A stretch of DNA of 64,000 nt from Parvibaculum indicum. GTDB taxonomy: Bacteria > Pseudomonadota > Alphaproteobacteria > Parvibaculales > Parvibaculaceae. A program made the position numbers and the translations under genes. The notes beneath the pieces were generated by a model. It searched no databases, was not told the DNA's origin, and saw nothing but the letters and a program-made list of their open reading frames with translations. How positions within the stretch are numbered: position 1 is the stretch's first letter; the number at the start of each line of letters is the position of its first letter. Location: the NCBI RefSeq assembly GCF_011762095.1, contig NZ_JAASQO010000006.1:124001-188000 (forward strand), written 5' to 3'. Of the stretch, positions 1 to 7,474 are shown one piece after another.

Positions 1-1
1 A

Positions 2-277
2 GCGCTCACACGCGATGACTTCTTCGACTTTGTAAGAGCGATCGGCCTCAGGGCACGCGGCAGGTCTGGTGAAGACGAAATCCTCAAGAACACCGGAGAG
101 GTCCTAAATGCGATCGCCGGGCTTGTGGATGAACTGCAGGGCGGACAAACGAAGCTGCTTGGCGACATGATCGCACACCAGGTCGAACGTATCTCGGAAG
201 TTCTGGGGCTCGAGACCGAGATTCCAGAGCGAGACGCCTTCCTGCTCAGAGGGGGTGGCTTCCGCCTGCAGAGCTGA
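2..277 (+). CDS. C-terminal end of an unrecognised protein (partial)
   Basis: An open frame enters from the left edge and reads 91 residues to a TGA at 275-277. It starts within a gene, so no start is visible. The fragment is mostly charged and helical in character (for example KNTGEVLNAIAGLVDELQGG and KLLGDMIAHQVERISEVLG), with no signal peptide or membrane segment. No family was recognised. Its place next to toxin-antitoxin genes suggests it belongs to the same accessory region, which is inference only. Confidence 0.5.
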   Translation, partial: ALTRDDFFDFVRAIGLRARGRSGEDEILKNTGEVLNAIAGLVDELQGGQTKLLGDMIAHQVERISEVLGLETEIPERDAFLLRGGGFRLQS

Positions 278-335
278 TGGGGAGGCTTAAATGGGCGTGG
301 ACGGTGAATTGCGACGGACAAGCAGGAGCGAAACC

Positions 336-641
336 CTACGCAGCTTCCAGAGGTTTGGCTCGGTTGATTCGTGCCTTTTCCTTCGGATCGTGCATGGCTT
401 TCCAGAGTTCGCTGCGGCGCTGCGTGTTCAGCCAGAAATCTGGCGTGTTGCCGAACACGCGGGCCAGAATGAGCGCGGTGGAGGCAGTCACATTTCTCTT
501 GTCATTGCAGAGTTCGTTGACGTGCTTGCGTTGTACACCCATGGCCTCGGCCAGTTCGGTCTGGGTAAGCCCGAGCGGCTCCATGAACTCCTCGGTCAGG
601 ATTTCGCCGACCGTGGCCGGTTTGCGCTTCGTCATCAACAT
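336..641 (-). CDS. higA: HigA-family antitoxin (XRE helix-turn-helix)
   Basis: The 101-residue protein has a central helix-turn-helix of the XRE/HigA type, centred on LTQTELAEAMGVQRKHVNEL, followed by the family's typical ARVFGNTPDFWLNTQ segment. In this family the protein neutralises the HigB mRNA interferase and represses the operon. The ATG at 641 is preferred because AGG stands nine bases upstream; an in-frame ATG follows at 635. The gene begins six bases after the end of the toxin gene, so the order is toxin then antitoxin, as is usual for hig loci. Reading further upstream in this frame would only overlap the toxin coding region. Confidence 0.88.
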   Translation of the reverse strand: MLMTKRKPATVGEILTEEFMEPLGLTQTELAEAMGVQRKHVNELCNDKRNVTASTALILARVFGNTPDFWLNTQRRSELWKAMHDPKEKARINRAKPLEAA

Positions 642-646
642 GAGCT

Positions 647-871
647 TTACCTGTAGCTGTGATCGTTCAGATCGATATTCCTCGCCTCGCCCCGGCTTGC
701 ATCCCACTGGAAAACCAGTCTCCATTGCTTGCTGACGCGGATTGAATGCCAGCCGGACAGCTTGCCCTGCAGCCGTTCGAAATGATTGCCGGGCGGGATA
801 CGAAGGTCCTCGTCGGCCATCGCGTCGTCAATCATCTGGAGCTTGCGAAACACCCGCAGCCTTTTTAGCAA
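647..871 (-). CDS. higB: HigB/RelE-family toxin, apparently N-terminally shortened
   Basis: The frame encodes the conserved core of HigB toxins (DLRIPPGNHFERLQG, then WHSIRVSKQWRLVFQW) and ends ten bases or less from higA. Known HigB proteins are about 92 residues and cleave mRNA on the ribosome. Here only 74 residues are available from a TTG at 871, because an in-frame TAA lies a few codons upstream. The usual opening segment (MIKSF...-like, about 18 residues) is absent in all three frames. The gene may therefore be an inactive remnant kept with its antitoxin, or translation may start at the internal ATG at 835. The family call is firm; activity is doubtful. Confidence 0.7.
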   Translation of the reverse strand: MLKRLRVFRKLQMIDDAMADEDLRIPPGNHFERLQGKLSGWHSIRVSKQWRLVFQWDASRGEARNIDLNDHSYR

Positions 872-904
872 AATGCGGGGTTACAAATCGCTAGCACCTT
901 ATGC

Positions 905-933
905 TTACGTATATGATTGTGGCCGATTATATT
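905..933 (+). promoter_or_regulatory. Candidate sigma-70 promoter for the hicAB locus
   Basis: TTACGT at 905-910 and TATATT at 928-933 are separated by 17 bases in an A/T-rich gap between the divergent hig and hic loci. The expected transcription start would fall close to the hicA ATG at 940, so the message would have little or no leader. This is a pattern match only. Confidence 0.4.
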
Positions 934-939
934 GCTTGC

Positions 940-1196
940 ATGAACAGCAAGCACAAAAGGACGCTCAAAGCTGTGTTTGCCGAGCCCGTCTCAGGAGCGA
1001 TTGAATGGGCGTCTATCGAGAGTCTGCTTGTTGCTGTCGGGGCGCCCGCGTGATCGAAGGCCGTGGCTCCCGCGTCCGGTTTGAGAAAGATGGTGTAGTC
1101 ATCTCGTTCCATCGGCCGCATCCGCGCAAGGAGGCCAAACGCTATCAGGTCCGCGACGCCTGCGAATTCCTCTCCCAGATTGGAGCGAGACCATGA
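940..1196 (+). pseudogene. hicA: hicA-type toxin gene broken by a frameshift
   Basis: The first frame from ATG 940 gives MNSKHKRTLKAVFAEPVSG and IEWASIESLLVAVGA, the standard opening of long HicA proteins, then hits TGA at 1051. The rest of HicA (GARVIEGRGSRVRFEKDGVV through FHRPHPRKEAKRYQVRD) continues in another frame to a TGA at 1194-1196. The two frames join at the GGGGCGCCC tract around 1039-1047. The family's uninterrupted consensus LLVAxGARVIEG fits two extra G bases there, or one lost base. HicA is an mRNA-binding ribonuclease toxin. The remaining sequence is well conserved, so the break is recent or is a sequencing error. Confidence 0.85.
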
Positions 1197-1537
1197 ACAC
1201 GATGACTTACAAGGGCTATTCGGCGCGGGTTGAATATGACGATGAAGATGAAATTTTTTTCGGCAAAATCGCCGGTATTTCCGATGTCATAGGGTTTCAC
1301 GCGGAGACTGTTGCTGATCTGAAGACAGCGTTCCATGAAGCGCTTGATGACTATCTTGCCACCTGCGCAAAGGTTGGTAAGGAGCCCCAAAAGCCCTATT
1401 CAGGCAAGATGATGTTCCGCGTGTCTCCGGATGTTCATCGTAAGGCTGCCGTAGCTGCAGAACTTTCCGGAAAGAGCCTCAACCAATGGGCCGAGGAAGC
1501 GCTGTCAAAGGCGGCCCAGCCGAATTCGGTCGGGTAG
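1193..1537 (+). CDS. hicB: HicB-family antitoxin with RHH-type C-terminus
   Basis: The 114-residue protein begins with the HicB fold (MTYKGYSARVEYDDEDEIFF, then DVIGFHAETVADLKTAFHEA) over about residues 4-55. It ends with an Arc/MetJ-like segment (FRVSPDVHRKAAVAAELSG, then SLNQWAEEALSKAA). In HicAB systems the N-terminal domain binds HicA and the C-terminal domain binds the operator. Its ATG overlaps the hicA stop (ATGA at 1193-1196), giving translational coupling. The antitoxin is intact although its toxin is frameshifted, so it may now serve only as a repressor or solitary antitoxin. Confidence 0.88.
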   Translation: MNTMTYKGYSARVEYDDEDEIFFGKIAGISDVIGFHAETVADLKTAFHEALDDYLATCAKVGKEPQKPYSGKMMFRVSPDVHRKAAVAAELSGKSLNQWAEEALSKAAQPNSVG

Positions 1538-1602
1538 CTTGCTGTGCCCGCAGCCTCGATTGCGCCGTTTGTCAGAAGATCATTTTTGGGTACTTTCGGG
1601 TG

Positions 1603-2457
1603 TCAAAACACCCGCATCCCATCCTTGAGAATATGCGTTTTGATGATGTCACGCGCGCTTTCGATCTCGACGACATCGCAGTCGATTTGCAGGTAGCGCT
1701 CGATCACCCGCTGCGTCTCCTGCCATATCGCGAAATAATCCCACCCGGTCACCCGCGTCTTGTCGGCATCGATTGCGATATCGATGTCACTGTCCGGTGT
1801 GGCGTCTCCTCGGACGAGGGATCCAAAAAGCCAGAGCGCTTGCACCCCGATACGCCGCAGTTCCGGCTCAAGTTCGCGCAACCCTTCGATGCATTCAGCC
1901 TTGTCGGGCACGCGCGGCCGCAGCTTTTCCAACGCGCTGTGTAACGCGCGGATCTCCGCTTCTTCCGCATGTATCAGCTCTATTCGCTGGTGGCCGACCC
2001 GCAGCCAGCGGCTCTGTCCGCTCGTGAGGTAGCGGTCTCCGGCCATGCTGTCGCCCGACCCTGACTTGTTGCTGCCCTGACCCATGCTGCCGGCGCTTGG
2101 CGAGAAGAGTTCGCCCCGGTACTTCGTAAGCGCGGCCAGGATATGTTCGGGCCGCGGAAATCGGCTTGTGTACCCGTCACCGGGCCGAATGTAGATCCCA
2201 TCCTCGATGTGATAGGCCTTTTCCTGCTCAGTGAGCTCGGCCAGGGCGGCTTCAACGGCGCCGCGCTCGCCAAGGTGCAGCAACTCGTTTGCTGTGACCG
2301 CGCCGCCGTCGGGGAACACGGCAACGTACGCCTCTACCTGCTGTGCCAGACTCATCGCGCTGTTCTCGAGGTTTCCGCTGCCGGTTTTGATGATCAGAAA
2401 CCGAGCATATCCGATGGAAACGCCAACAGGCCTTGATAATTCGGGTTTTCCGGACAT
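1603..2457 (-). CDS. DUF6088 (AbiEi-like) domain fused to a minimal nucleotidyltransferase
   Basis: Residues about 35-165 match the DUF6088/AbiEi-like antitoxin layout: an N-terminal winged-helix-like part, a G-I-Y strand (HIEDGIYIRPG), then RYLTSGQSRWLRVG and IELIHA. Residues about 185-284 are an MNT-type nucleotidyltransferase with GSLVRGDATPDSDIDI, a full GSx10DxD signature (G212-S213, D224, D226). Stand-alone MNT proteins act as antitoxins that AMPylate HEPN toxins, and AbiEi proteins pair with separate AbiEii nucleotidyltransferases; here the two kinds of domain share one chain. No HEPN gene is visible nearby. An in-frame ATG at 2355 (MSLAQQVEAYV) is an equally plausible start and would give 250 residues. 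It is transcribed divergently from the phosphatase gene at 2483. Confidence 0.78.
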   Translation of the reverse strand: MSGKPELSRPVGVSIGYARFLIIKTGSGNLENSAMSLAQQVEAYVAVFPDGGAVTANELLHLGERGAVEAALAELTEQEKAYHIEDGIYIRPGDGYTSRFPRPEHILAALTKYRGELFSPSAGSMGQGSNKSGSGDSMAGDRYLTSGQSRWLRVGHQRIELIHAEEAEIRALHSALEKLRPRVPDKAECIEGLRELEPELRRIGVQALWLFGSLVRGDATPDSDIDIAIDADKTRVTGWDYFAIWQETQRVIERYLQIDCDVVEIESARDIIKTHILKDGMRVF

Positions 2458-2482
2458 CTTTCAACTAGCAGAGGATTGAGAG

Positions 2483-3361
2483 ATGACCGTCGAGATTTCC
2501 GAATTCATGGCCGATGCCTTGGTGCAACCCGGGCCGGACAGGCGCGTCTTCGCGATCGGGGACGTGCATGGCCAGCACGAGGCCTTCCTTGATGTGCTCA
2601 AGGCCATGAACGCTGCGGCGGCAGAAAGCGCGGAACGCACCGAGCTCGTTCAGCTCGGCGATCTCATCGACCGGGGGCCGTCCTCCCTGCGCTGCATCGA
2701 TGAGATGATGAGGCCGGCTGAAACGTTGGGCTTCGACGAGAAAACCGTTCTGATGGCAAACCATGAGCAGCTCGCGCGCATCGTGATGGATGTGGATGCG
2801 GGCAAGATCGATCTGTGGCTTGAAAACGGCGCCAAGGCGATCTTTGCAGAATGCGGCGTGCCCGACGAAGTGCGCGCACATATGAACTGGGCCGAAAAGG
2901 CACGCGCGATGCGTGATTGCTGGGGCGCGGCGCGTCAGGCTTTTCTGCGTGAATTGCAGCCCTATCGCCGGATCGGAAACCTCCTCTTCGTGCATGCAGG
3001 CCTCAACCCGGATGTGCCGAAGGATGAGTTCCTTGCGCGCCCCTGGGATTACAGCTATCGCCCGACCCGCCCCGGTTTCGATGAGGATCACTGGGCGTGG
3101 ATCCGGTTTCCTTTCCTCAATCATGTCGGCGGATGGGGTGGCGATCTCGTGGTGCATGGGCACTCGCCCGAACCGCGGCTCATCGCCTATGAAGGCGAGG
3201 ATCCGCGCATGACACACCGCATTCGATATGACCGGCTCGATATCGATGGCGGGGCGGGCATGTCAGAGCCCGTGGCTGTGGCGGGCGCCGAGTTTATTGC
3301 GGGTGGGTATCGGATATATAAAGCGCGGATATCCGAGAGCCGTGCTCGGGCGCGGACATAG
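2483..3361 (+). CDS. PPP-family metallophosphatase
   Basis: The motifs of calcineurin-like serine/threonine phosphatases occur in order: GDVHG (residues 26-30), GDLIDRG (59-65), a variant ANHE at 92-95 where most have GNHE, then FVHAG and VVHGHSP. These residues bind a dinuclear metal centre that hydrolyses phosphate esters. The protein has 292 residues, near the usual size for bacterial PPP enzymes, and no signal peptide, so it is likely cytoplasmic. The substrate cannot be read from sequence. A second, distinct family member lies at 30850-31653 beside the polysaccharide export genes. Confidence 0.82.
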   Translation: MTVEISEFMADALVQPGPDRRVFAIGDVHGQHEAFLDVLKAMNAAAAESAERTELVQLGDLIDRGPSSLRCIDEMMRPAETLGFDEKTVLMANHEQLARIVMDVDAGKIDLWLENGAKAIFAECGVPDEVRAHMNWAEKARAMRDCWGAARQAFLRELQPYRRIGNLLFVHAGLNPDVPKDEFLARPWDYSYRPTRPGFDEDHWAWIRFPFLNHVGGWGGDLVVHGHSPEPRLIAYEGEDPRMTHRIRYDRLDIDGGAGMSEPVAVAGAEFIAGGYRIYKARISESRARART

Positions 3362-3383
3362 GTTGTGCGCGCCAGGGCCGCGC

Positions 3384-4754
3384 CTAGCTGTGGACCGGAT
3401 ATCCGGCCGCTTTCCACGCGCTCATCGATCCCATAAAAACGTCGACTTGCTTGAAGTCTTGTCGGCGCAGCATTGATGCCGCGATGGTGGAACGCGCACC
3501 GCTCTTGCACATCACGGTGTAGCGTCGTTGAGGGTCAAGTTCGCGCATCTTCTCTGCGATCTCGCCGACATAGATGTGCTGGGCGCCGTCAATGCGCTCC
3601 TCCGCCAATTCGTCTTTGCCGCGCACGTCAAGAAGGGTCCAGTCGTCTGGCGCTTCGTCGAGACGGCGGGCCACTTCGGGAACATCCACAACCGGCATGG
3701 ATTGAAACGCACCGGACATCGCAGCCCAGCCGGTTATGGACGGGGTGAGAAATCCTTTCACGCCGTCAAAACCGATCCGGGCGAGATGGCGCGACGCACA
3801 ACTGGCCTGATCCGCGTCGTTGGCGACGAGCAGGATTGCGTCCAACGGATCGAGGAACCAGCCCGCGAAAGCCGGGATCATGTCATCGGGCAGGGCGATC
3901 GCGCCGGGCAAATGCGCACCGAGATAGGCGGCGACCCCGCGAACATCGAGGATCGTGGCATCGCCTGCGGCGTCCTGCCAGGCCTTCGGTCCGAATGCGG
4001 GCGGTACGGTCGGTTCCTCAAGGCGCGGTCCGCCTTCCAGGTTGATCTCTTCCATCAGGCGGAAATAGGGCGGCTGGTCATGATGCTCGATGAGCTTGGT
4101 GTCGATGAAAGCGTCGCGATCGTTCATCCGGAGCATCGGGTTTGTCTGGCGTTCATAGCCGATGGTGGAGAATTCGCGGTCCGCCATATTATTGCCGCAG
4201 ACTGAGCCCGCGCCATGGGCGGGGTAGATAATGGCCTGGTCGCCGAGCGCGCAGATCTTCTGCAGGCTGTCGAATAGGTCGCCGGCGACGTTGCGCGCCC
4301 GATCCGGATAAAAGTCGGTGCGGCCCACATCGCCGACAAACAGCGTATCGCCAGTAAAGACGCCGACCGCGTTTTCGCCAAAAGCCTTGTCGTAGATAGC
4401 AAAGGACAGGCTGTCATCGGTATGTCCCGGCGTTTCCATCACGCAAAGCGTGAGACCCCCAAAGGTGAAATGATCGCCCTCCCGGACCGTTTCCGCATAG
4501 GTGACATCGAGTTTGTCATCGGGGCCGTGATGCACCCGGGCGCCTGTGATCGCGGCGAGGTCAGGCGCACCGGAGACGAGATCCTCGTTCCGGTGTGTCT
4601 CGAAAATATGCGTGATGCGGCATCCGCGGCGGTGCGCCATCTCCGCATAGACCGCGCAGTCGCGACGGGGATCGATGACGGCAGCTTCCGTGCCGTCTCC
4701 GATGAGCCATGAGAGATGAGCCAGGCCTTCGGTCTTGATCTTTTCCACAAACAC
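3384..4754 (-). CDS. Persulfide dioxygenase-like beta-lactamase-fold protein with two rhodanese domains
   Basis: The N-terminal metallo-beta-lactamase fold has ETHRNED (residues 52-58), GHTDD (H111), GDTLF (D136), GRTDF and YPAHGAGS (H180). The classical HxHxDH stretch keeps only its first histidine. This fits the single-iron 2-His/1-Asp site of ETHE1-type persulfide dioxygenases. Two rhodanese domains follow. The first (around DVRGVAAYLGAHLPGA) lacks a catalytic cysteine; the second carries CKSGARS with the sulfur-accepting C416. The protein should oxidise glutathione persulfide to sulfite and handle sulfane sulfur. The GTG at 4754 is chosen because GGAGA lies just upstream and the family usually opens with this FVEKI-like stretch. 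It has 456 residues. Confidence 0.85.
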   Translation of the reverse strand: MFVEKIKTEGLAHLSWLIGDGTEAAVIDPRRDCAVYAEMAHRRGCRITHIFETHRNEDLVSGAPDLAAITGARVHHGPDDKLDVTYAETVREGDHFTFGGLTLCVMETPGHTDDSLSFAIYDKAFGENAVGVFTGDTLFVGDVGRTDFYPDRARNVAGDLFDSLQKICALGDQAIIYPAHGAGSVCGNNMADREFSTIGYERQTNPMLRMNDRDAFIDTKLIEHHDQPPYFRLMEEINLEGGPRLEEPTVPPAFGPKAWQDAAGDATILDVRGVAAYLGAHLPGAIALPDDMIPAFAGWFLDPLDAILLVANDADQASCASRHLARIGFDGVKGFLTPSITGWAAMSGAFQSMPVVDVPEVARRLDEAPDDWTLLDVRGKDELAEERIDGAQHIYVGEIAEKMRELDPQRRYTVMCKSGARSTIAASMLRRQDFKQVDVFMGSMSAWKAAGYPVHS

Positions 4755-4849
4755 GCGCGATCTCCTCTCTGGGAATTCACTAGCCGGCTTGTGAATTAGG
4801 GGCCGGATGTGACGAGTTTTTGTCCGTGACGTGGTGAAGAAATGGAGTC

Positions 4850-5368
4850 TCAGGCCAGGGCCGGTTCGCTGCCGATCTCTCCGCGCCAGGGTATATCGAG
4901 AGTGTCGTGGCCCTTGAGCTGGATCCGGAAGAACCAGTCCAGCATGATCCGGGTCGTGTGTGGCAGCTCTGCGGTCCTGCCGCCAGACACGGTCAGGAAA
5001 TCGGCAACCGTGCAGATCGACGCTTGCGGACAAGTGAGGCACTGCATCTCACATTCGTCCGGCGAAGTGAGAAGAGAGCTTTGCACCACGACCGACCATT
5101 CGTCGAAACAGCGAGCCGGAATTTTCTCAAAGGCGACCCGTTTGACCGACCTGATGCGCCGGTCCGCTTCGAGGCGCTCTTCAAGCGCCCGAAGTTCGGC
5201 TTCGGCGCCTTCCACGATGTGGAAGAAGGCATTTTCCGCACAGAAGAGTGCACCCGTAATCGCGGCGAAATTGTTCCGGATCGCCGATCCTTCGAATATC
5301 TGTCGAAGGTCCCTGTCGCTTATCCGCTCACCCACCCAGGCGCTGAGGCACGCCATCTGGAAAATCAT
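4850..5368 (-). CDS. BLUF-like domain protein lacking the photoactive Tyr and Gln
   Basis: Residues 1-95 follow the BLUF (blue light using FAD) fold: SAIRNNFAAITGALF, FFHIVEGAEAEL, then ARCFDEWSV. Compared from memory with AppA and E. coli BluF, the flavin-binding asparagine is kept (N32/N33), the photoactive tyrosine is a cysteine (C7), and the essential glutamine of FFQ-LEG is a histidine (H50). Light sensing by the known hydrogen-bond switch is therefore unlikely. The C-terminal part has a cysteine group C106-x3-C110-x2-C113-x5-C119 that could bind a metal or iron-sulfur cluster. The ATG at 5368 is preferred because AAGGG stands eight bases before it. It has 172 residues and no output domain. 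Confidence 0.75.
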   Translation of the reverse strand: MIFQMACLSAWVGERISDRDLRQIFEGSAIRNNFAAITGALFCAENAFFHIVEGAEAELRALEERLEADRRIRSVKRVAFEKIPARCFDEWSVVVQSSLLTSPDECEMQCLTCPQASICTVADFLTVSGGRTAELPHTTRIMLDWFFRIQLKGHDTLDIPWRGEIGSEPALA

Positions 5369-5457
5369 TGTTATTACCCTTGTTTCCTCCCCGGGAAACA
5401 AGGGTCGCGTGATAGGCCTGAATAAACCGTATATCCCTGATCTATGTGGGGATTTTC

Positions 5458-6486
5458 TCAGTCCGCCTGCGGCCGCAACAGGTAATGGCTGACACCCCAG
5501 GCCGTGCCGTTCTCATGGCCGAAGAGCCCGGCCGTTGCGAGAAAGAAGAGCCGCCAGCGACGGAACCAGACGCCTGCCTCATTGCCATAGACGTCGCTCA
5601 ATATGCGGCGGATGGCGGGTGCATTCGCATCGTAGTTTTCCAGCCAGTCGAGCGCGGTGCGTTGATAATGTTTGCCGTTCCAGTTCCAGTCCTGCTCGAC
5701 CTCGAAAAGCTCGGGGAATTGTCGGATCAGGCCGTGGCTCGGCATATTACCGCCCGTGAAGAAATACTGGGCGATCCAGTCATTGCCGTCTTCATGGTCG
5801 AAGCGGTACGGCGCATTGCAATGCGAGAAGACATGGATGAAGAGGCGGCCTTCGGGGTTCAGCCATGTCCTGACGCGTTTCAGCAGATCGTACCAGTTCG
5901 TCATATGCTCGAACATTTCGATGCTGATCGCGCGGTCGAACTTGCGATCCGTCTCGAACACATTCATGTCCGCGGTGATGACTTCGAGGTTGTCGATGCC
6001 GCGCTTTTTTGCCTCCGCTTCGATGAAGGCGCGCTGCGAAGCGGAGTTGGAGACGGAGACGATGCGCGAATTCGGATAGGTCGCAGCCATGTAGAGCGAG
6101 AGCGATCCCCAGCCGCAGCCGAGTTCCAGAATATCCTGTCCGTCGGCAAGGCCTGCGCGCTCGCAGGTGATCCGCAGCGCGGCTTCTTCCGCCTCGTCCA
6201 GGCTAGCCCCGTCATGCTGGTAGAAGCAGCAGGAATATTTCAGATGCGAACCGAGCGCGAGCTTGAAGAAGTCGGCGGGTAGTTCGTAATGCTGTTCATT
6301 GGCTTCGTCGGTGAAAAGCGCGACAGGGCTTTGCCGCATCATTTCGGCGAAAGCGCGTTCCTCACTTGAGGGCAGATCCATCAATCGCCTGTTCGTGCTG
6401 GAGACGCGCATTCCGATCCCCGCCTTGAGCAGGCTGTCGGGAAGCGGCGCATGTTCGGCAAGCGAAACAGTCAGAGATTTCAGCAT
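5458..6486 (-). CDS. Cyclopropane-fatty-acyl-phospholipid synthase-family methyltransferase
   Basis: The 342-residue protein has a SAM-binding core with ILELGCGWGSLSLYMA (about residues 119-134), then VSNSASQRAFIEAEAKKRG and FDRAISIEMFEHM, which are characteristic of the CFA synthase superfamily. The segment NEQHYELPADFFKLALG also fits. The enzymes use SAM to modify unsaturated acyl chains of membrane phospholipids. The protein is shorter than classical Cfa (about 380-400) because the N-terminal domain is reduced. It is followed 19 bases upstream on the same strand by the DUF1295 gene, a pairing seen in stress-inducible lipid-modification operons of alphaproteobacteria. The exact product (cyclopropane or another methylated acyl chain) is not determined. 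Confidence 0.8.
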   Translation of the reverse strand: MLKSLTVSLAEHAPLPDSLLKAGIGMRVSSTNRRLMDLPSSEERAFAEMMRQSPVALFTDEANEQHYELPADFFKLALGSHLKYSCCFYQHDGASLDEAEEAALRITCERAGLADGQDILELGCGWGSLSLYMAATYPNSRIVSVSNSASQRAFIEAEAKKRGIDNLEVITADMNVFETDRKFDRAISIEMFEHMTNWYDLLKRVRTWLNPEGRLFIHVFSHCNAPYRFDHEDGNDWIAQYFFTGGNMPSHGLIRQFPELFEVEQDWNWNGKHYQRTALDWLENYDANAPAIRRILSDVYGNEAGVWFRRWRLFFLATAGLFGHENGTAWGVSHYLLRPQAD

Positions 6487-6504
6487 GATATTGTCCTGAA
6501 AAGA

Positions 6505-7329
6505 TCAGTTGGCGGAGGAAACCGGGCGGGTCGTATCCCCGCCGGAGGGCGGCAAGGGAATGAAGGCGCTGACGCGGGCCTGATAGGCTTCATAGGCGGC
6601 GCCCTTGGAGGCGAGCATCTCGCGCTCCAGCATGGGCACGCCGGATACCCGGGTCAGAAGCCAGTACATGAAGACAGGGCCGATGAGGGTCAGAAAGCCG
6701 GCGTAGTAGCCGTCCGTCAGGTTGATCGCGAAGACGGGATAGGCAAGCCAGCCCAGCCATTCGAAGAAATAGTTCGGGTGGCGCGACCAGCCCCAGAGAC
6801 CGGCATCGCAGACCTTGCCCTTGTTTGCCGGATCCGCCTTGAACCGGCGGAGCTGACGGTCCGCGAGGCTTTCGCCGAGAATGGCGCCGGCGAGGACGAG
6901 GATGCCGGCAATATCGGTCCAGCCAAGGCCGGGCGCGGGATTATGCGCGGCGAAGAAGACGGTGACGGCCAGAAGGAAGGCGGCGACGGCCTGTATCTGG
7001 AGAAAAAGCGCCATGCGGGGCGACCAGTAGGAGCCATATCTCTGGGCAAAAGCGACATAACGCGGATCGGGCTCGCTGATCAGCGTGCGCCGGAAAAGAT
7101 GCGTGGTCAGCCGGGCAGACCAGGCGCCAGCCAGGACGGCGATCAGCAGCTGGCGCTCGCTCAGCCCGCCCTCATGCGGGAAGAGAGCGGCTGCGACGCA
7201 GGCCAGGCCCGTCGCCAGCGACCAGACCACATCGACCGCGCCGCCATGCTTTGTGACGCCCTGAACCGCCCAGGCCAGAAGCATGGCGCCACTGACGCTA
7301 ACGGCTATCAGGCCCAATACTTCGGCCAT
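6505..7329 (-). CDS. DUF1295 integral membrane protein (steroid 5-alpha-reductase-like)
   Basis: The 274-residue protein is strongly hydrophobic with roughly seven membrane segments, beginning with AVSVSGAMLLAWAV. It carries the C-terminal signature of DUF1295/isoprenylcysteine-methyltransferase-like proteins: GLWGWSRHPNYFFEWLGWL, where the H-P-N-Y-F-E residues are typical of this fold's cofactor-binding region. It lies upstream of the CFA-like gene on the same strand with an 18-base gap, so both probably form one operon acting on membrane lipids. Members of the wider fold are reductases or methyltransferases; which activity applies here is not known. Confidence 0.8.
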   Translation of the reverse strand: MAEVLGLIAVSVSGAMLLAWAVQGVTKHGGAVDVVWSLATGLACVAAALFPHEGGLSERQLLIAVLAGAWSARLTTHLFRRTLISEPDPRYVAFAQRYGSYWSPRMALFLQIQAVAAFLLAVTVFFAAHNPAPGLGWTDIAGILVLAGAILGESLADRQLRRFKADPANKGKVCDAGLWGWSRHPNYFFEWLGWLAYPVFAINLTDGYYAGFLTLIGPVFMYWLLTRVSGVPMLEREMLASKGAAYEAYQARVSAFIPLPPSGGDTTRPVSSAN

Positions 7330-7474
7330 TTTCCCGGCTCCTCGTTCAATTTCGACTATCTGACTGAGCTATACGCCGGTCAGGCCGAGGCGGATCATTC
7401 CCGCGCGGCGTGATCCGGCTCCCGCTCAAATGCGTATCCCAGACAGTCGAAGCGTTACGCCAAGGAGGATCATC

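Noticed and set aside
4850-5368. Radical-SAM motif CX3CX2C in the BLUF-like protein
   Set aside because: The spacing matches, but there is no TIM-barrel or other radical-SAM feature, and the protein is only 172 residues; retained only as a possible metal site.
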